Assembly: GCF_027214025.1 (NCBI RefSeq)
Contig: NZ_JAPWHB010000008.1
Coordinates: 124,001-188,000 of the forward strand
Direction: 5' to 3'
Origin: Parahoeflea alexandrii
GTDB lineage: Bacteria; Pseudomonadota; Alphaproteobacteria; Rhizobiales; Rhizobiaceae
DNA: 64,000 nt
Shown: piece after piece, positions 46,938 to 55,135 of the stretch
How the letters are laid out: every line of letters starts with the position of its first letter
Numbering within the stretch: position 1 is the first letter of the stretch
Made by a program: the position numbers and the translations under genes
Notes under the pieces: model-generated
Databases searched by the model: none
Told to the model about the DNA's origin: nothing
The model's input: only the letters and a program-made list of their open reading frames with translations

Positions 46938-48161
46938 TCAGGGTCTGGTTGTTCTCAGAAACTCGCCGATCCGCAAGATTGCGCTTTCGATGTTGTTGTC
47001 GGAATTGGCGCAGGATACCCGGATGTAGCCCTCCCCAAGAATGCCGAAATCCGGACCTCCGATCAGCGCAACCCCGGCCTCTTCCAGCAGCGCACTGGCA
47101 AGCTTCTTGGCTTTCCAGCCGGTGGCCGAGATGTTGGGGAATGCGTAGAAAGCGCCCTTGGGCAGGATGCATGACACACCCGGCAAGCCGTTGAGCAGAT
47201 CGGTGACCAGCCGGCGGCGGCGGTCGAACGCCGTGAGCATCTCGGCCACGGCATCCTGCGGACCGTCGATTGCGGCAATGCCGGCAAATTGCGACGGCGC
47301 GTTGACGCAGGACCAGCAGTTGACGGCAAGCTTGCGAACATAACCGATCAGACAGTCCGGCCAGATCGACCAGCCCATGCGCCAACCGGTCATGGCCCAG
47401 GTCTTGGACCAGCCGTTGAGAACGATCAGCCGGTCGCGGATCTCCGGATAGGCGAGCAGCGAGGTGTGCTTCTCGCCGTCATAGGTCATGACATCGTAGA
47501 TTTCATCCGACAGGATGGCGACCTGAGGGTGCGCGGCTAGGCCGGCGACAAGCTTGTCGATTTCTGCTTTCGGCGTAACGCCGCCGGTGGGGTTTGCCGG
47601 AGAATTCAGGATGAGCAGCCGTGTTTGCGGTGTTATCAGGGACAGGGTTTCTTCGGCGGAAAAAGCGAAACCGTTCTCTTCGCGCATCGGCACGGGGATC
47701 GGGTTGGCGCCGACATGCTCGATCATAGAGCGGTAGATCGGAAAGCCGGGGTCGGGATAGAGAATATCGACACCCGATTCGCCAAGCATGCGGATTGCGG
47801 CGTACATGGTAGGCTTGCCGCCGGGCATGATCATCACGCTGTCGGGCGAAATCTCGACGCCGGTCATGGAAAGCGTTCTGCGGCACACGGCCTCGCGGGT
47901 GGCGAGCAGGCCATTGGCCGGGGTGTAGCCATGATGGCCGTCGCGCAAGGCCTTGACCGCGGCCTCGACAATATGGGCCGGTGTCTTGAAGTCCGGCTGG
48001 CCGATGCCGAGATTGATGATGTCCCGTCCCTGGTTGGCAAGTTCGGTGGCGCGCGCGAGAACGGCGAAGGCATTCTCCTCGCCGATGCGGTCAAAGGCTG
48101 CAACTGGATGGATCATCGAGATTTTCCTGCCGAAGGTGGTTGTCTTGTCCAGTGAACTCAT
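46938..48161 (-). CDS. PLP-dependent aminotransferase, class I/II
   Basis: Fold-type I aminotransferase of 407 residues in the aspartate/aromatic aminotransferase group. The Schiff-base lysine is in NGWSKTWAMTGWRMGW, the substrate arginine near the C-terminus in YIRVSCANSDNNI. The ATG at 48161 is used; an internal ATG at 48116 (MIHPVAAFDRIGEE) is equally plausible because conserved similarity begins there. It is divergent from the GNAT gene at 48200 with only 38 bases between starts. The amino-acid substrate is unknown. Confidence 0.87.
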   Translation of the reverse strand: MSSLDKTTTFGRKISMIHPVAAFDRIGEENAFAVLARATELANQGRDIINLGIGQPDFKTPAHIVEAAVKALRDGHHGYTPANGLLATREAVCRRTLSMTGVEISPDSVMIMPGGKPTMYAAIRMLGESGVDILYPDPGFPIYRSMIEHVGANPIPVPMREENGFAFSAEETLSLITPQTRLLILNSPANPTGGVTPKAEIDKLVAGLAAHPQVAILSDEIYDVMTYDGEKHTSLLAYPEIRDRLIVLNGWSKTWAMTGWRMGWSIWPDCLIGYVRKLAVNCWSCVNAPSQFAGIAAIDGPQDAVAEMLTAFDRRRRLVTDLLNGLPGVSCILPKGAFYAFPNISATGWKAKKLASALLEEAGVALIGGPDFGILGEGYIRVSCANSDNNIESAILRIGEFLRTTRP

Positions 48162-48199
48162 GTCCTATCCCGGCGCGAATTTCAATTCAGGTGACATCA

Positions 48200-48880
48200 A
48201 TGCGTGATTTGAGCAAATGGACGGCGCGGCAGGCGCCGACGGGTTTTTCTTCGACCGGGCGGTACGTGATGATCGAGCCGTACCGGCGGGATGTGCATGA
48301 AACGGCCCTGTGGCAGGCCCTGGGCGGGGCCTCCGTCAGCGACCTGATCCGCTACTTTCCGAACGGGCCCTATGCGCATTCATCCGAACTTTGCGACTGG
48401 CTGGATCGTTCCGGGCGGGAATCGGGCTGGGTCACCTGCATCTTCCGCAGCCGCCGCACCGGAGATGTTGTCGGCATGGCATCGCTGATGCGGCCGGATC
48501 CGGCAAACGGTGTGGTGGAAGTCGGCTCGGTGGCGCATGGCGCCGCGATGGCGAGGACGCCGATGTCGACCGAGGCGCATTACCTGATGGCGCGGCACGT
48601 GTTCGAGGATCTCGACTACCGCCGCTACGAGTGGAAATGCCACAATGAGAACGGGCCTTCCAAGGTCACCGCCGTACGCTTCGGCTTCCAGTTCGAGGGG
48701 GTTTTCCGCCAGCACATCGTCTCGAAGGGTGGTAATCGCGACACGGCCTGGTTCTCGATGATCGATGGCGAGTGGCCGAGCCTCAAGCAGGCTTTCGAAG
48801 CGTGGCTTGATCCGTCCAACTTCGGGCCGGATGGCCGACAGAAAATGCGCCTTGAGGATATGAGAGAAGCGCAAGCATGA
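48200..48880 (+). CDS. GNAT acetyltransferase, RimJ/RimL-like
   Basis: 226-residue N-acetyltransferase. The segment RRYEWKCHNENGPSKVTAVRFGFQFEGVFRQH is typical of RimL-like proteins that modify protein N-termini or small molecules. Start ATG at 48200 has AGGTGA upstream. It overlaps the next GNAT gene by four bases (ATGA). Target unknown. Confidence 0.83.
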   Translation: MRDLSKWTARQAPTGFSSTGRYVMIEPYRRDVHETALWQALGGASVSDLIRYFPNGPYAHSSELCDWLDRSGRESGWVTCIFRSRRTGDVVGMASLMRPDPANGVVEVGSVAHGAAMARTPMSTEAHYLMARHVFEDLDYRRYEWKCHNENGPSKVTAVRFGFQFEGVFRQHIVSKGGNRDTAWFSMIDGEWPSLKQAFEAWLDPSNFGPDGRQKMRLEDMREAQA

Positions 48881-49329
48881 TTGAGTTGCAGCGGGCCTCG
48901 GCATTCGACCGGCAGCGTATCGAGGAATTCCAGCGGGCTGCCTATGCACGAACAGAGGCCATAGTCGGTGCGCGGGCGATCCCGCTTGAATGGGACTATG
49001 GCCAGGTTCTGGAAGAATGCGAAGTGTGGCTGGATGAAAGCGGCGGTTCGCTCAGGGGCGTGCTCATTCTTCGCATTCGTCAGGACGATGTGTTTCTTGA
49101 GTCGATTGCCACCGCGCCAGAAGCGTCTGGTTCGGGACGTGCACGTCTGCTTATGGATGCAACCTTCGAGCGGGCGCGTGAACTCCGCTTGAATCGTGTC
49201 GGACTGATTACCAACAGCCTCAACCCGGCGCTTGCGTGGTACAAGCGGATGGGATTCATGGTTGACCTTGAAGAAGTGCAACCAAAGCGCAGTGTCATTC
49301 ACATGTCGATGCCGGTTCCGGATGCCTGA
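48877..49329 (+). CDS. GNAT acetyltransferase
   Basis: 150-residue single-domain acetyltransferase. The acetyl-CoA loop lies in IATAPEASGSGRARLLMDATFERA, where a variant Q/RxxGxG/A is seen as ASGSGRA; the C-terminal LNPALAWYKRMGFMVD is typical of GNATs. It is translationally coupled to the preceding GNAT. Substrate unknown. Confidence 0.82.
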   Translation: MIELQRASAFDRQRIEEFQRAAYARTEAIVGARAIPLEWDYGQVLEECEVWLDESGGSLRGVLILRIRQDDVFLESIATAPEASGSGRARLLMDATFERARELRLNRVGLITNSLNPALAWYKRMGFMVDLEEVQPKRSVIHMSMPVPDA

Positions 49330-49446
49330 AACAGGCTGTTGCAGAAAACTGACGGCGCTGGATTGTCACAGGTTGAGCGCAGGTGTTGCAGTGATTGCGA
49401 AAAAGCCTATCTGGGGAATGATCGCAGAATTTGGAGGTACAGGCCT

Positions 49447-49671
49447 GTGAGCGAACCAACGACATCGAACCGCTCTTCAGCCATCGCAGCGGCGGTGATT
49501 CTCCTGGGTACCGGGCTTGTTTTCTATTACATGCCGGCGATGATGATGTCGCTGTCGGAAATATCGCCGTGGCTGTCCTATGCGGTGGGGATTTTCTTCG
49601 TGCTGGCCTTCTTTGCTGTCTTCTGGCTGCGCGGCAGACGTCAGCGCAGGGATGAGAACAATCCCGATTAG
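49447..49671 (+). CDS. Small two-helix membrane protein
   Basis: A 74-residue protein starting with GTG at 49447 after GGAGG (11 bases). Two hydrophobic helices (about residues 10-28 and 37-58) and a basic then acidic tail (RGRRQRRDENNPD). I do not recognise a family. The good ribosome site and clean membrane pattern support a real gene. Confidence 0.6.
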   Translation: MSEPTTSNRSSAIAAAVILLGTGLVFYYMPAMMMSLSEISPWLSYAVGIFFVLAFFAVFWLRGRRQRRDENNPD

Positions 49672-49695
49672 GAAGTTCAGGCCCGAGTAGGACGT

Positions 49696-50733
49696 TCAGG
49701 CTTGCAGCGAAGCCGCAAGCAACAGCAATCCAAGCGCTAAGACGGTGGCCGCGCCAAGGATCTCGATGGTCGTGCCTACCGCACCTCCCATCGAGGCGCC
49801 AGCCAGACGCACCGCAGCACCCTTGGCCATGACCGCCAGAGTCGCCAGTGCCGAAACCGTGATCGCAGTGCCCAATGCCATGGCGAAGGCAGAGACAATG
49901 CCGGCTATCCAGAGGCCGTTCAGCATCGAGAAGGTGAGCACGATGAGAGCCCCGGAACAGGGTCTCAGCCCGACCGCCACCACCGCGCTCCAGGCTTCGC
50001 GCACGCTGAAATCACGGCCCGAAATCAGTTTCGGATCGGGCACGTGAGCATGGCCGCATGAGGCGCAGACTTCTCCGTGAGCGTGCTCATGGTGGTCGTG
50101 CCCGTGATGATCATGATGGTGATGATGATCGTGACCTGTTTCGTGGTGGTGCCCGCCATGAGTATGGACATGGGCGACGCTCAATGCGGGGCTGGTCCGC
50201 AAGGAGAGCAGCTTCCGGCTGAGAAGCCAGAGGCCGAAAGCGGCAATCAGCGCATAGCTGGCAATCTCCATGAAATGCGTGGCCTCGGTCATGGAAACGG
50301 AGAGACCGCGCAGCAGGTAGTAGGCGACGCCGACCACGGTTACGGCGGTGAGAGCCTGCAGCATGGACGACAGCAGCGCGAGCACCACACCGCGCTTCAG
50401 CGCCACTTCATTGGCGATCATGTAGGATGAGATCACCGCCTTGCCGTGGCCCGGTCCGGCCGCATGGAAGACGCCATAGAGAAAGGAGAGACTGACCAGC
50501 CCCCACATTTGCCAGGGATCCGAACGCATGGCCTTCAGCGCACCGGTCAGGGACCGGTAGAAAGCCTGCTGCTGCTGATTGACCCACTGCAGGATGGAAC
50601 CGCCAAAACCGGTTGGCGTTATCGCCGGCTCGGCCGATCCGATGCCCAAGGAGGATTGGGCGTGCGCCGCGCCTGCCAGCAGGGCAAGCGCGATCGCCGT
50701 GGTCAGAACCAAACGCGCGGAACCTGATTTCAT
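49696..50733 (-). CDS. Nickel/cobalt transporter, NicO/RcnA family
   Basis: Membrane metal transporter, 345 residues from the ATG at 50733. Signal-like N-terminus (ALLAGAAHA), then six or more helices; the metal motif GVFHAAGPGHGKAV and the second block VGLRPCSGALIVL are diagnostic. Between helices is a very histidine-rich loop (about residues 190-232) ending in CASCGHAH. The start overlaps the DUF1007 stop by four bases. Direction of transport (import or export) and metal are not certain. Confidence 0.88.
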   Translation of the reverse strand: MKSGSARLVLTTAIALALLAGAAHAQSSLGIGSAEPAITPTGFGGSILQWVNQQQQAFYRSLTGALKAMRSDPWQMWGLVSLSFLYGVFHAAGPGHGKAVISSYMIANEVALKRGVVLALLSSMLQALTAVTVVGVAYYLLRGLSVSMTEATHFMEIASYALIAAFGLWLLSRKLLSLRTSPALSVAHVHTHGGHHHETGHDHHHHHDHHGHDHHEHAHGEVCASCGHAHVPDPKLISGRDFSVREAWSAVVAVGLRPCSGALIVLTFSMLNGLWIAGIVSAFAMALGTAITVSALATLAVMAKGAAVRLAGASMGGAVGTTIEILGAATVLALGLLLLAASLQA

Positions 50734-51389
50734 TTGCAATCGAGCTCCAGCCGTGTGGCAAGCAGTTTTGACAAATCGCTGCTCTGGGTGGTTTCAAAGA
50801 AGGCTTCGGTGAGCGAGGCCTGATTCTGGGCAATGATTTCGTCCGGATCAGGGCGCACAACCTTGCTGGCGCATTGGCCGGTCGACCCGCCTGTCACCAT
50901 CATGTCCTCATCATTGATGAAATCCAGCGCCGCATACATGGTCGGATCGAACACGCCGACGGCAATCTTGCCGCTCAACTGCAGTTCCTTCGCGGGGACA
51001 ACGGCGAAGAACATCAGCAACTGCCCGTCCTGGTAATCGACCTTGATTGCTTCGGGCAACGCGATGGCTGCATCCTTCCCGTCGACGGAGACATTGATAT
51101 AGTAATCGAACTCGGCGAGGGACTGGGTGACCATGTCGCTGATGCTTGCGAGTTCGCCGGCGTCGAGCTTGAGATCGGCGTTTTCGTCAAAATCAAGAAT
51201 CACGCTTGCGGAAAAGACCTCGTCGAACCGCCAGACGTTGCGCAGTTCGGTGACGCGGCCGTCAGCCGAAGTGTCAATTTCCAGGCGGGCTTCGGCGAAC
51301 ACATGGGGATGAGCCGATGCGGGGCCGGACAAAAACAAGCCTGCAACCGCCGCCATAGCCGGTAATCGCCACATCGTAAGACTGTTCAT
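50730..51389 (-). CDS. DUF1007-family periplasmic protein
   Basis: 219 residues with a signal peptide cleaved near ASA/HPHVFAEA (residues 1-26). DUF1007 proteins are nearly always encoded next to NicO-type metal transporters, as here, and are thought to help periplasmic metal handling; the HPH at the mature N-terminus could bind metal. The sequence runs in one domain to a C-terminal cysteine. Its stop overlaps the transporter start (ATGA). Confidence 0.85.
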   Translation of the reverse strand: MNSLTMWRLPAMAAVAGLFLSGPASAHPHVFAEARLEIDTSADGRVTELRNVWRFDEVFSASVILDFDENADLKLDAGELASISDMVTQSLAEFDYYINVSVDGKDAAIALPEAIKVDYQDGQLLMFFAVVPAKELQLSGKIAVGVFDPTMYAALDFINDEDMMVTGGSTGQCASKVVRPDPDEIIAQNQASLTEAFFETTQSSDLSKLLATRLELDCK

Positions 51390-51505
51390 GGTTTCCCGAC
51401 CTGTCCGTGGTTCTGTGGTGTTGGTTCAGTCCTCGTCGCATTGAATATGGTCGAAATTTCGGCACGCACCAGACCCCCGCGACAATTGGAATCACCGGGC
51501 TTAAA

Positions 51506-52399
51506 TCACTGGGCGTTCTTGAACCACTGGGTCAGATAATCGACGAAGGCGCGAACCTTGGCCGGCAGATAGCGGCGATGTGGGTAGATGGCGTAGATTC
51601 CGCGGTCGTTCGATCGATAATCCTCGAGAATGGGCACCAGCGTGCCGCTTGGCTGGCGTTCCCGGAAAATGAAGTCCGGCAGGACAGCAACCCCGAGTCC
51701 GGCTTCGGCGGCGCGCATGGCCGTGAGCGGGCTGTTGACCTCAAGGCGTCCGTGAACGGTCACCGGGATGGTGGAGCCGTCAGGGGCGTCAAAACGCCAG
51801 TTGTTGAGGAACCTGCCATTGGTGTCGATGATACAGGGAATGCCGGAGAGCTGTGAGGGGTGGGTGATTGGGCCATATTTCTCGATAAACTCGGGCGACG
51901 CACACGGAATCAGCGAAAACGCCGACAGCTTGCGGGCGATCAGTCCCGAATCCTCGAGCTTGGTGATGCGGATCGCCACATCATAGCCTTCCTCGACAAG
52001 ATCGACAAAACGGTCGTCGGAGATGACTTCGAGCGTGATGTCGGGGTGTGCCGCGGCAAAATCGATCAGCGACCGTCCAATAGCCGCGTCGGCGAAGGTA
52101 CGCGGGGCCGAAACACGGATCCGGCCCTTGAGGTCGGTTGCACCTTCGCGCACCAGATCGGCGAGATTGTCGATTTCCTTGAGGATGTCGGAGGCGGTGC
52201 GATAGTAGGTGTGTCCGGCCTCGGTCAGCGAAAATTGCCGGGTTGTGCGGTTGAGCAGCAAAGCCCCCAGATCGTCTTCCAGTTCGCGGACATATTTCGA
52301 CAATAGCGCCTTGGAGCGTCCGACCTTTCGCGCCGCGGCTGAAAATCCCTCCGCCTCGACCACATCGATGAAAGCGCGGATCCGTGTCAATGTGTCCAT
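51506..52399 (-). CDS. LysR-family transcriptional regulator
   Basis: 297-residue regulator from the ATG at 52399. The N-terminal winged helix-turn-helix is MDTLTRIRAFIDVVEAEGFSAAARKVGRSKALLSKYVRELEDDL in parts; the C-terminal effector domain follows. It belongs to the CrgA-like group whose members often control oxidoreductase or drug genes next door. An upstream in-frame start would add 24 polar residues and is not favoured. Divergent from the ornithine decarboxylase unit, but any link is only positional. Confidence 0.88.
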   Translation of the reverse strand: MDTLTRIRAFIDVVEAEGFSAAARKVGRSKALLSKYVRELEDDLGALLLNRTTRQFSLTEAGHTYYRTASDILKEIDNLADLVREGATDLKGRIRVSAPRTFADAAIGRSLIDFAAAHPDITLEVISDDRFVDLVEEGYDVAIRITKLEDSGLIARKLSAFSLIPCASPEFIEKYGPITHPSQLSGIPCIIDTNGRFLNNWRFDAPDGSTIPVTVHGRLEVNSPLTAMRAAEAGLGVAVLPDFIFRERQPSGTLVPILEDYRSNDRGIYAIYPHRRYLPAKVRAFVDYLTQWFKNAQ

Positions 52400-52619
52400 A
52401 TGCTGCTGGTCCTTGCGGTTCGCGCCGGCCTGTTCACTAAAACCGTCATCATTGTTTGAACGATAGGGCATATTCGTTCAGCAAACATGTTTTTCAAGGG
52501 CAGCGTGAGAAAACACTTGATTGCGACAGTTGAAAACCATACATGCGTGTTGCCCAAAGTCGCACGTGCCTGTGGGTGTCCGCCGACCCTCGTTATGGTG
52601 AGGAATCGGTAAGGTACCT

Positions 52620-52943
52620 GGAACTAACCCCTCCAGTCGTTTCTCCGGCCATCCGGAAGAGCGAGGACATCTTGAAGCAACGACGGTGCGGGCCTTTCTG
52701 GTGTCTGCCGGCTTTCCAACAGCCGGGGTTACTGAAGAGGCACACCTTCATTGCCGGAAGTGCGGTCGGGTTCTCCCTCCAATCCAAGGCAGACAAGAGC
52801 GAACCAACGCCCTGACCGGCGTGGTTTACCGACGCATCAAGCGTACACTCAGTGCTCCGGTTCCTCCAAAGGCCGGGTCTGCAAGTGGCCGTACGATGCT
52901 CTGTCTAGATATGGCCCGAAAAGGGCCGGGAACGGAGCACCCG
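52620..52943 (+). ncRNA. Candidate structured leader of the ornithine decarboxylase gene (speF-type)
   Basis: The 470-base gap before the decarboxylase start has no convincing gene but several hairpins: CCGGCT/AGCCGG at 52708-52726 and GGCCC-GAAAA-GGGCC at 52913-52927, the latter ending only six bases before the ribosome site. Alphaproteobacterial ornithine decarboxylase genes are known to carry the conserved speF leader motif (Rfam speF). I infer that this is such a leader; I cannot confirm the covariance model by eye. Confidence 0.45.
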
Positions 52944-54077
52944 ATGACGACTGCACGCATTCTCGATTTCATTCGCACCCGACGTCCTGACGGCCCCTGC
53001 CTGGTGGTCGACCTCGATGTGGTGCGCGACAATTTCCAGTCATTCCGCAAGGCATTGCCGGACAGCGCGATCTTCTATGCGGTGAAAGCCAACCCCGCGC
53101 CGGAAATCCTGCGCTTGCTTGCCAACCTGGGTTCTAACTTCGATTGCGCTTCCGTGGCCGAAATCGAAATGGCGCTCAAGGCCGGTGCAACCGCCAACCG
53201 GGTTTCCTATGGCAACACCATCAAGAAAGAACGCGACATTGCGCGTGCCCATGCACTTGGCGTTTCGATGTTTGCCGTCGACAGCCACGAGGAAGTCGAA
53301 AAGATCGCTCGCGCCGCCCCCGGCGCACGGGTGTTCTGCCGGGTCCTGACCGACGGAGAAGGCGCCGAGTGGCCGCTTTCGCGCAAGTTCGGCTGCGTTC
53401 CGCAGATGGCTGTCGATGTGCTCGTCTATGCCCACCAGCTCGGCCTGGTCTCCCACGGCGTCTCGTTCCATGTCGGCTCGCAGATGACCAAGCTCGATGC
53501 CTGGGATTCAGCGCTCGGCGACGCAAAGCGCGTGTTCGACAAGCTGGCGCAGCAGGGCATCTTCCTCAAGATGGTCAACATGGGCGGCGGCTTCCCGACC
53601 CGTTACCTCAAGGACATTCCGACCGCACAGGCCTACGGACAGTCGATCTTTGCCTCGCTGCGCAAGCATTTCGGCAACCAGCTGCCCGAAACCATCATCG
53701 AGCCGGGTCGCGGCATGGTCGGCAATGCCGGCGCCATCAAGGCGGAAGTGGTGCTGGTGTCGCGCAAGTCCGACGAGGATGACGTGCGCTGGGTGTTTCT
53801 CGACATCGGCAAGTTCGGCGGGCTGGCTGAAACGATGGATGAAGCCATCCGCTATTCGATCGTGACTGCGCGCGATGGCGACGCGATGGAGCCCTGCGTG
53901 CTCGCCGGCCCGACCTGCGATTCCGCCGACGTGCTCTACGAGAAGACCCCCTATCCGATGCCGGTTTCGCTGACCATCGGTGACGAGGTGTTGATCGAAG
54001 GCACCGGTGCGTACACCACGACCTATTCGGCGGTTGCCTTCAACGGCTTCGAACCTCTCCGATCCTACGTGATCTGA
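52944..54077 (+). CDS. Ornithine (or lysine/ornithine) decarboxylase, eukaryotic-type
   Basis: PLP-dependent fold-type III decarboxylase making putrescine (or cadaverine), 377 residues from the ATG at 52944. The PLP lysine is K48 (FYAVKANPAPEIL), the glycine-rich phosphate site is GGGFPTRY, and the active cysteine region is GPTCDSADVLYE near residue 326, as in eukaryotic ODC. The polyamine importer at 199-4718 handles the same class of compound. An upstream open frame from 52686 is rejected: it has no protein-like character and lies in the structured leader. Ends with a hairpin overlapping its stop codon. Confidence 0.92.
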   Translation: MTTARILDFIRTRRPDGPCLVVDLDVVRDNFQSFRKALPDSAIFYAVKANPAPEILRLLANLGSNFDCASVAEIEMALKAGATANRVSYGNTIKKERDIARAHALGVSMFAVDSHEEVEKIARAAPGARVFCRVLTDGEGAEWPLSRKFGCVPQMAVDVLVYAHQLGLVSHGVSFHVGSQMTKLDAWDSALGDAKRVFDKLAQQGIFLKMVNMGGGFPTRYLKDIPTAQAYGQSIFASLRKHFGNQLPETIIEPGRGMVGNAGAIKAEVVLVSRKSDEDDVRWVFLDIGKFGGLAETMDEAIRYSIVTARDGDAMEPCVLAGPTCDSADVLYEKTPYPMPVSLTIGDEVLIEGTGAYTTTYSAVAFNGFEPLRSYVI

Positions 54078-54098
54078 ACGGATTTTTCCGTTCAGATC
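54071..54098 (+). terminator. Perfect hairpin at the end of the ornithine decarboxylase gene
   Basis: GATCTGAACGGA and its exact complement around TTTT, overlapping the last codons and stop. No T-run follows, and the next gene starts 40 bases on, so it may only attenuate transcription into that gene. Confidence 0.6.
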
Positions 54099-54138
54099 AG
54101 CCCTTCCGCGTGCATGCAGTGCTTGCGGAGGGGCAACT

Positions 54139-54756
54139 GTGTCCCGTTTTCATGGTGCCGTGGCCGAGGATCCGCCGATGACATCCGATCTCATGATTTT
54201 CAGTGAAACAAGCTTTGTCATCGAGGATGAAGCTGAAGGCGATGTTCTGGCGCGTGAAGCCCTGCTTGATCGCGCGATGGGTCCGGGCCGGCGGCGGAAG
54301 AGTTCCGAGAAACTCCGCCGCGGCAGGCTGCCTTCGGCCGAGCTCGCATTTGTCGCGCGCAACGGGCCCAGGCAGGTCATCGGCAGTGTGCGGCTTTGGG
54401 ATGTTGCGGCAGGTGGCAAATCATTGCTCCTCCTCGGCCCGCTCGCTGTCGACGCCTCGATCGAGGGGAAGGGTGTCGGCTCCGCGCTGATGCGGCATGC
54501 CATCACCCGGGCGAAAGTACAGGGCCATGGCGCCATCATTCTGGTGGGCGATGCGCCTTACTACCGGCGGTTCGGATTTACAGCCGAAACGACCGGCGCG
54601 CTGATCATGCCGGGTCCGGTCGAACGAGATCGTTTTCTGGGCCTCGAACTCAAGTCGGGCTATCTCGACCTGCCGGCAGGTTTGCTCGAGGCTTCGGGCC
54701 AGCGACTTTCGCGCCGGGTCGCCCGGGACAAAGCCGCACAGCTGCAGGCTGCCTGA
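54139..54756 (+). CDS. GNAT acetyltransferase, YhbS-like
   Basis: 205-residue acetyltransferase with the YhbS-type arrangement: GPLAVDASIEGKGVGSALMRHA holds the acetyl-CoA loop (Q/RxxGxG variant EGKGVGSA), followed by VGDAPYYRRFGF. The GTG at 54139 has GGAGGGG five bases upstream, favouring it over the ATG at 54178. It lies just after the ornithine decarboxylase gene, a common alphaproteobacterial pairing; a role in polyamine acetylation is possible but unproven. Confidence 0.82.
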   Translation: MSRFHGAVAEDPPMTSDLMIFSETSFVIEDEAEGDVLAREALLDRAMGPGRRRKSSEKLRRGRLPSAELAFVARNGPRQVIGSVRLWDVAAGGKSLLLLGPLAVDASIEGKGVGSALMRHAITRAKVQGHGAIILVGDAPYYRRFGFTAETTGALIMPGPVERDRFLGLELKSGYLDLPAGLLEASGQRLSRRVARDKAAQLQAA

Positions 54757-54768
54757 CAGAACCGCGCG

Positions 54769-55026
54769 TCAGTATCCCTCGGGAGGCTTGTCACGGGCTA
54801 TGGTGATATTGCCCTTGCGGCACTTGTAGACACGTTGCGGCGCATTGCTTTCTGTGCCGTAGCGCTCGAATGCCGTGGTGCAATCCGGCGCTTCAGCGTT
54901 CCCGCTATCCTTGAAATCGACCGCCGAGCTGGTTTGCTGAACAGCGCCCGGCAGGTCCTTGAAGTTGAGATCCTGGGCGGTGCCCTGGCTGCAAAGCGAT
55001 CCAAGGAACAAGGCTGCCGATATCAA
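54769..55026 (-). CDS. Small secreted protein with two cysteines
   Basis: 85 residues from a TTG at 55026. The N-terminus resembles a signal peptide (ALFLGSLCSQGTAQ). The mature part carries two cysteines (C49 and C69) likely to pair, and a basic C-terminus. I do not recognise a family, but the composition is protein-like and unlike the surrounding shadows. The weak point is the start: no good ribosome site and no ATG. Confidence 0.5.
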   Translation of the reverse strand: MISAALFLGSLCSQGTAQDLNFKDLPGAVQQTSSAVDFKDSGNAEAPDCTTAFERYGTESNAPQRVYKCRKGNITIARDKPPEGY

Positions 55027-55135
55027 TCGGAGATGGGCGATGGCCTCGCTCCCTTCAGCTGTTCTGTCGAAGCAGAATAGGGGAACCCCGCGAAAATGGC
55101 CACTCAGTCTCCGGTCCCGCCTGAACGCCCTCCTG

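Noticed and set aside
51390-51505. Cobalamin or nickel riboswitch before the DUF1007/NicO genes
   Set aside because: Only 116 bases separate the DUF1007 start from the LysR stop, too short for a cobalamin element, and no matching conserved box was seen.
52686-52943. Upstream extension of the ornithine decarboxylase frame by 86 codons
   Set aside because: No ribosome site, no similarity to the family N-terminus, and the stretch folds as a leader; the ATG at 52944 gives the normal length.
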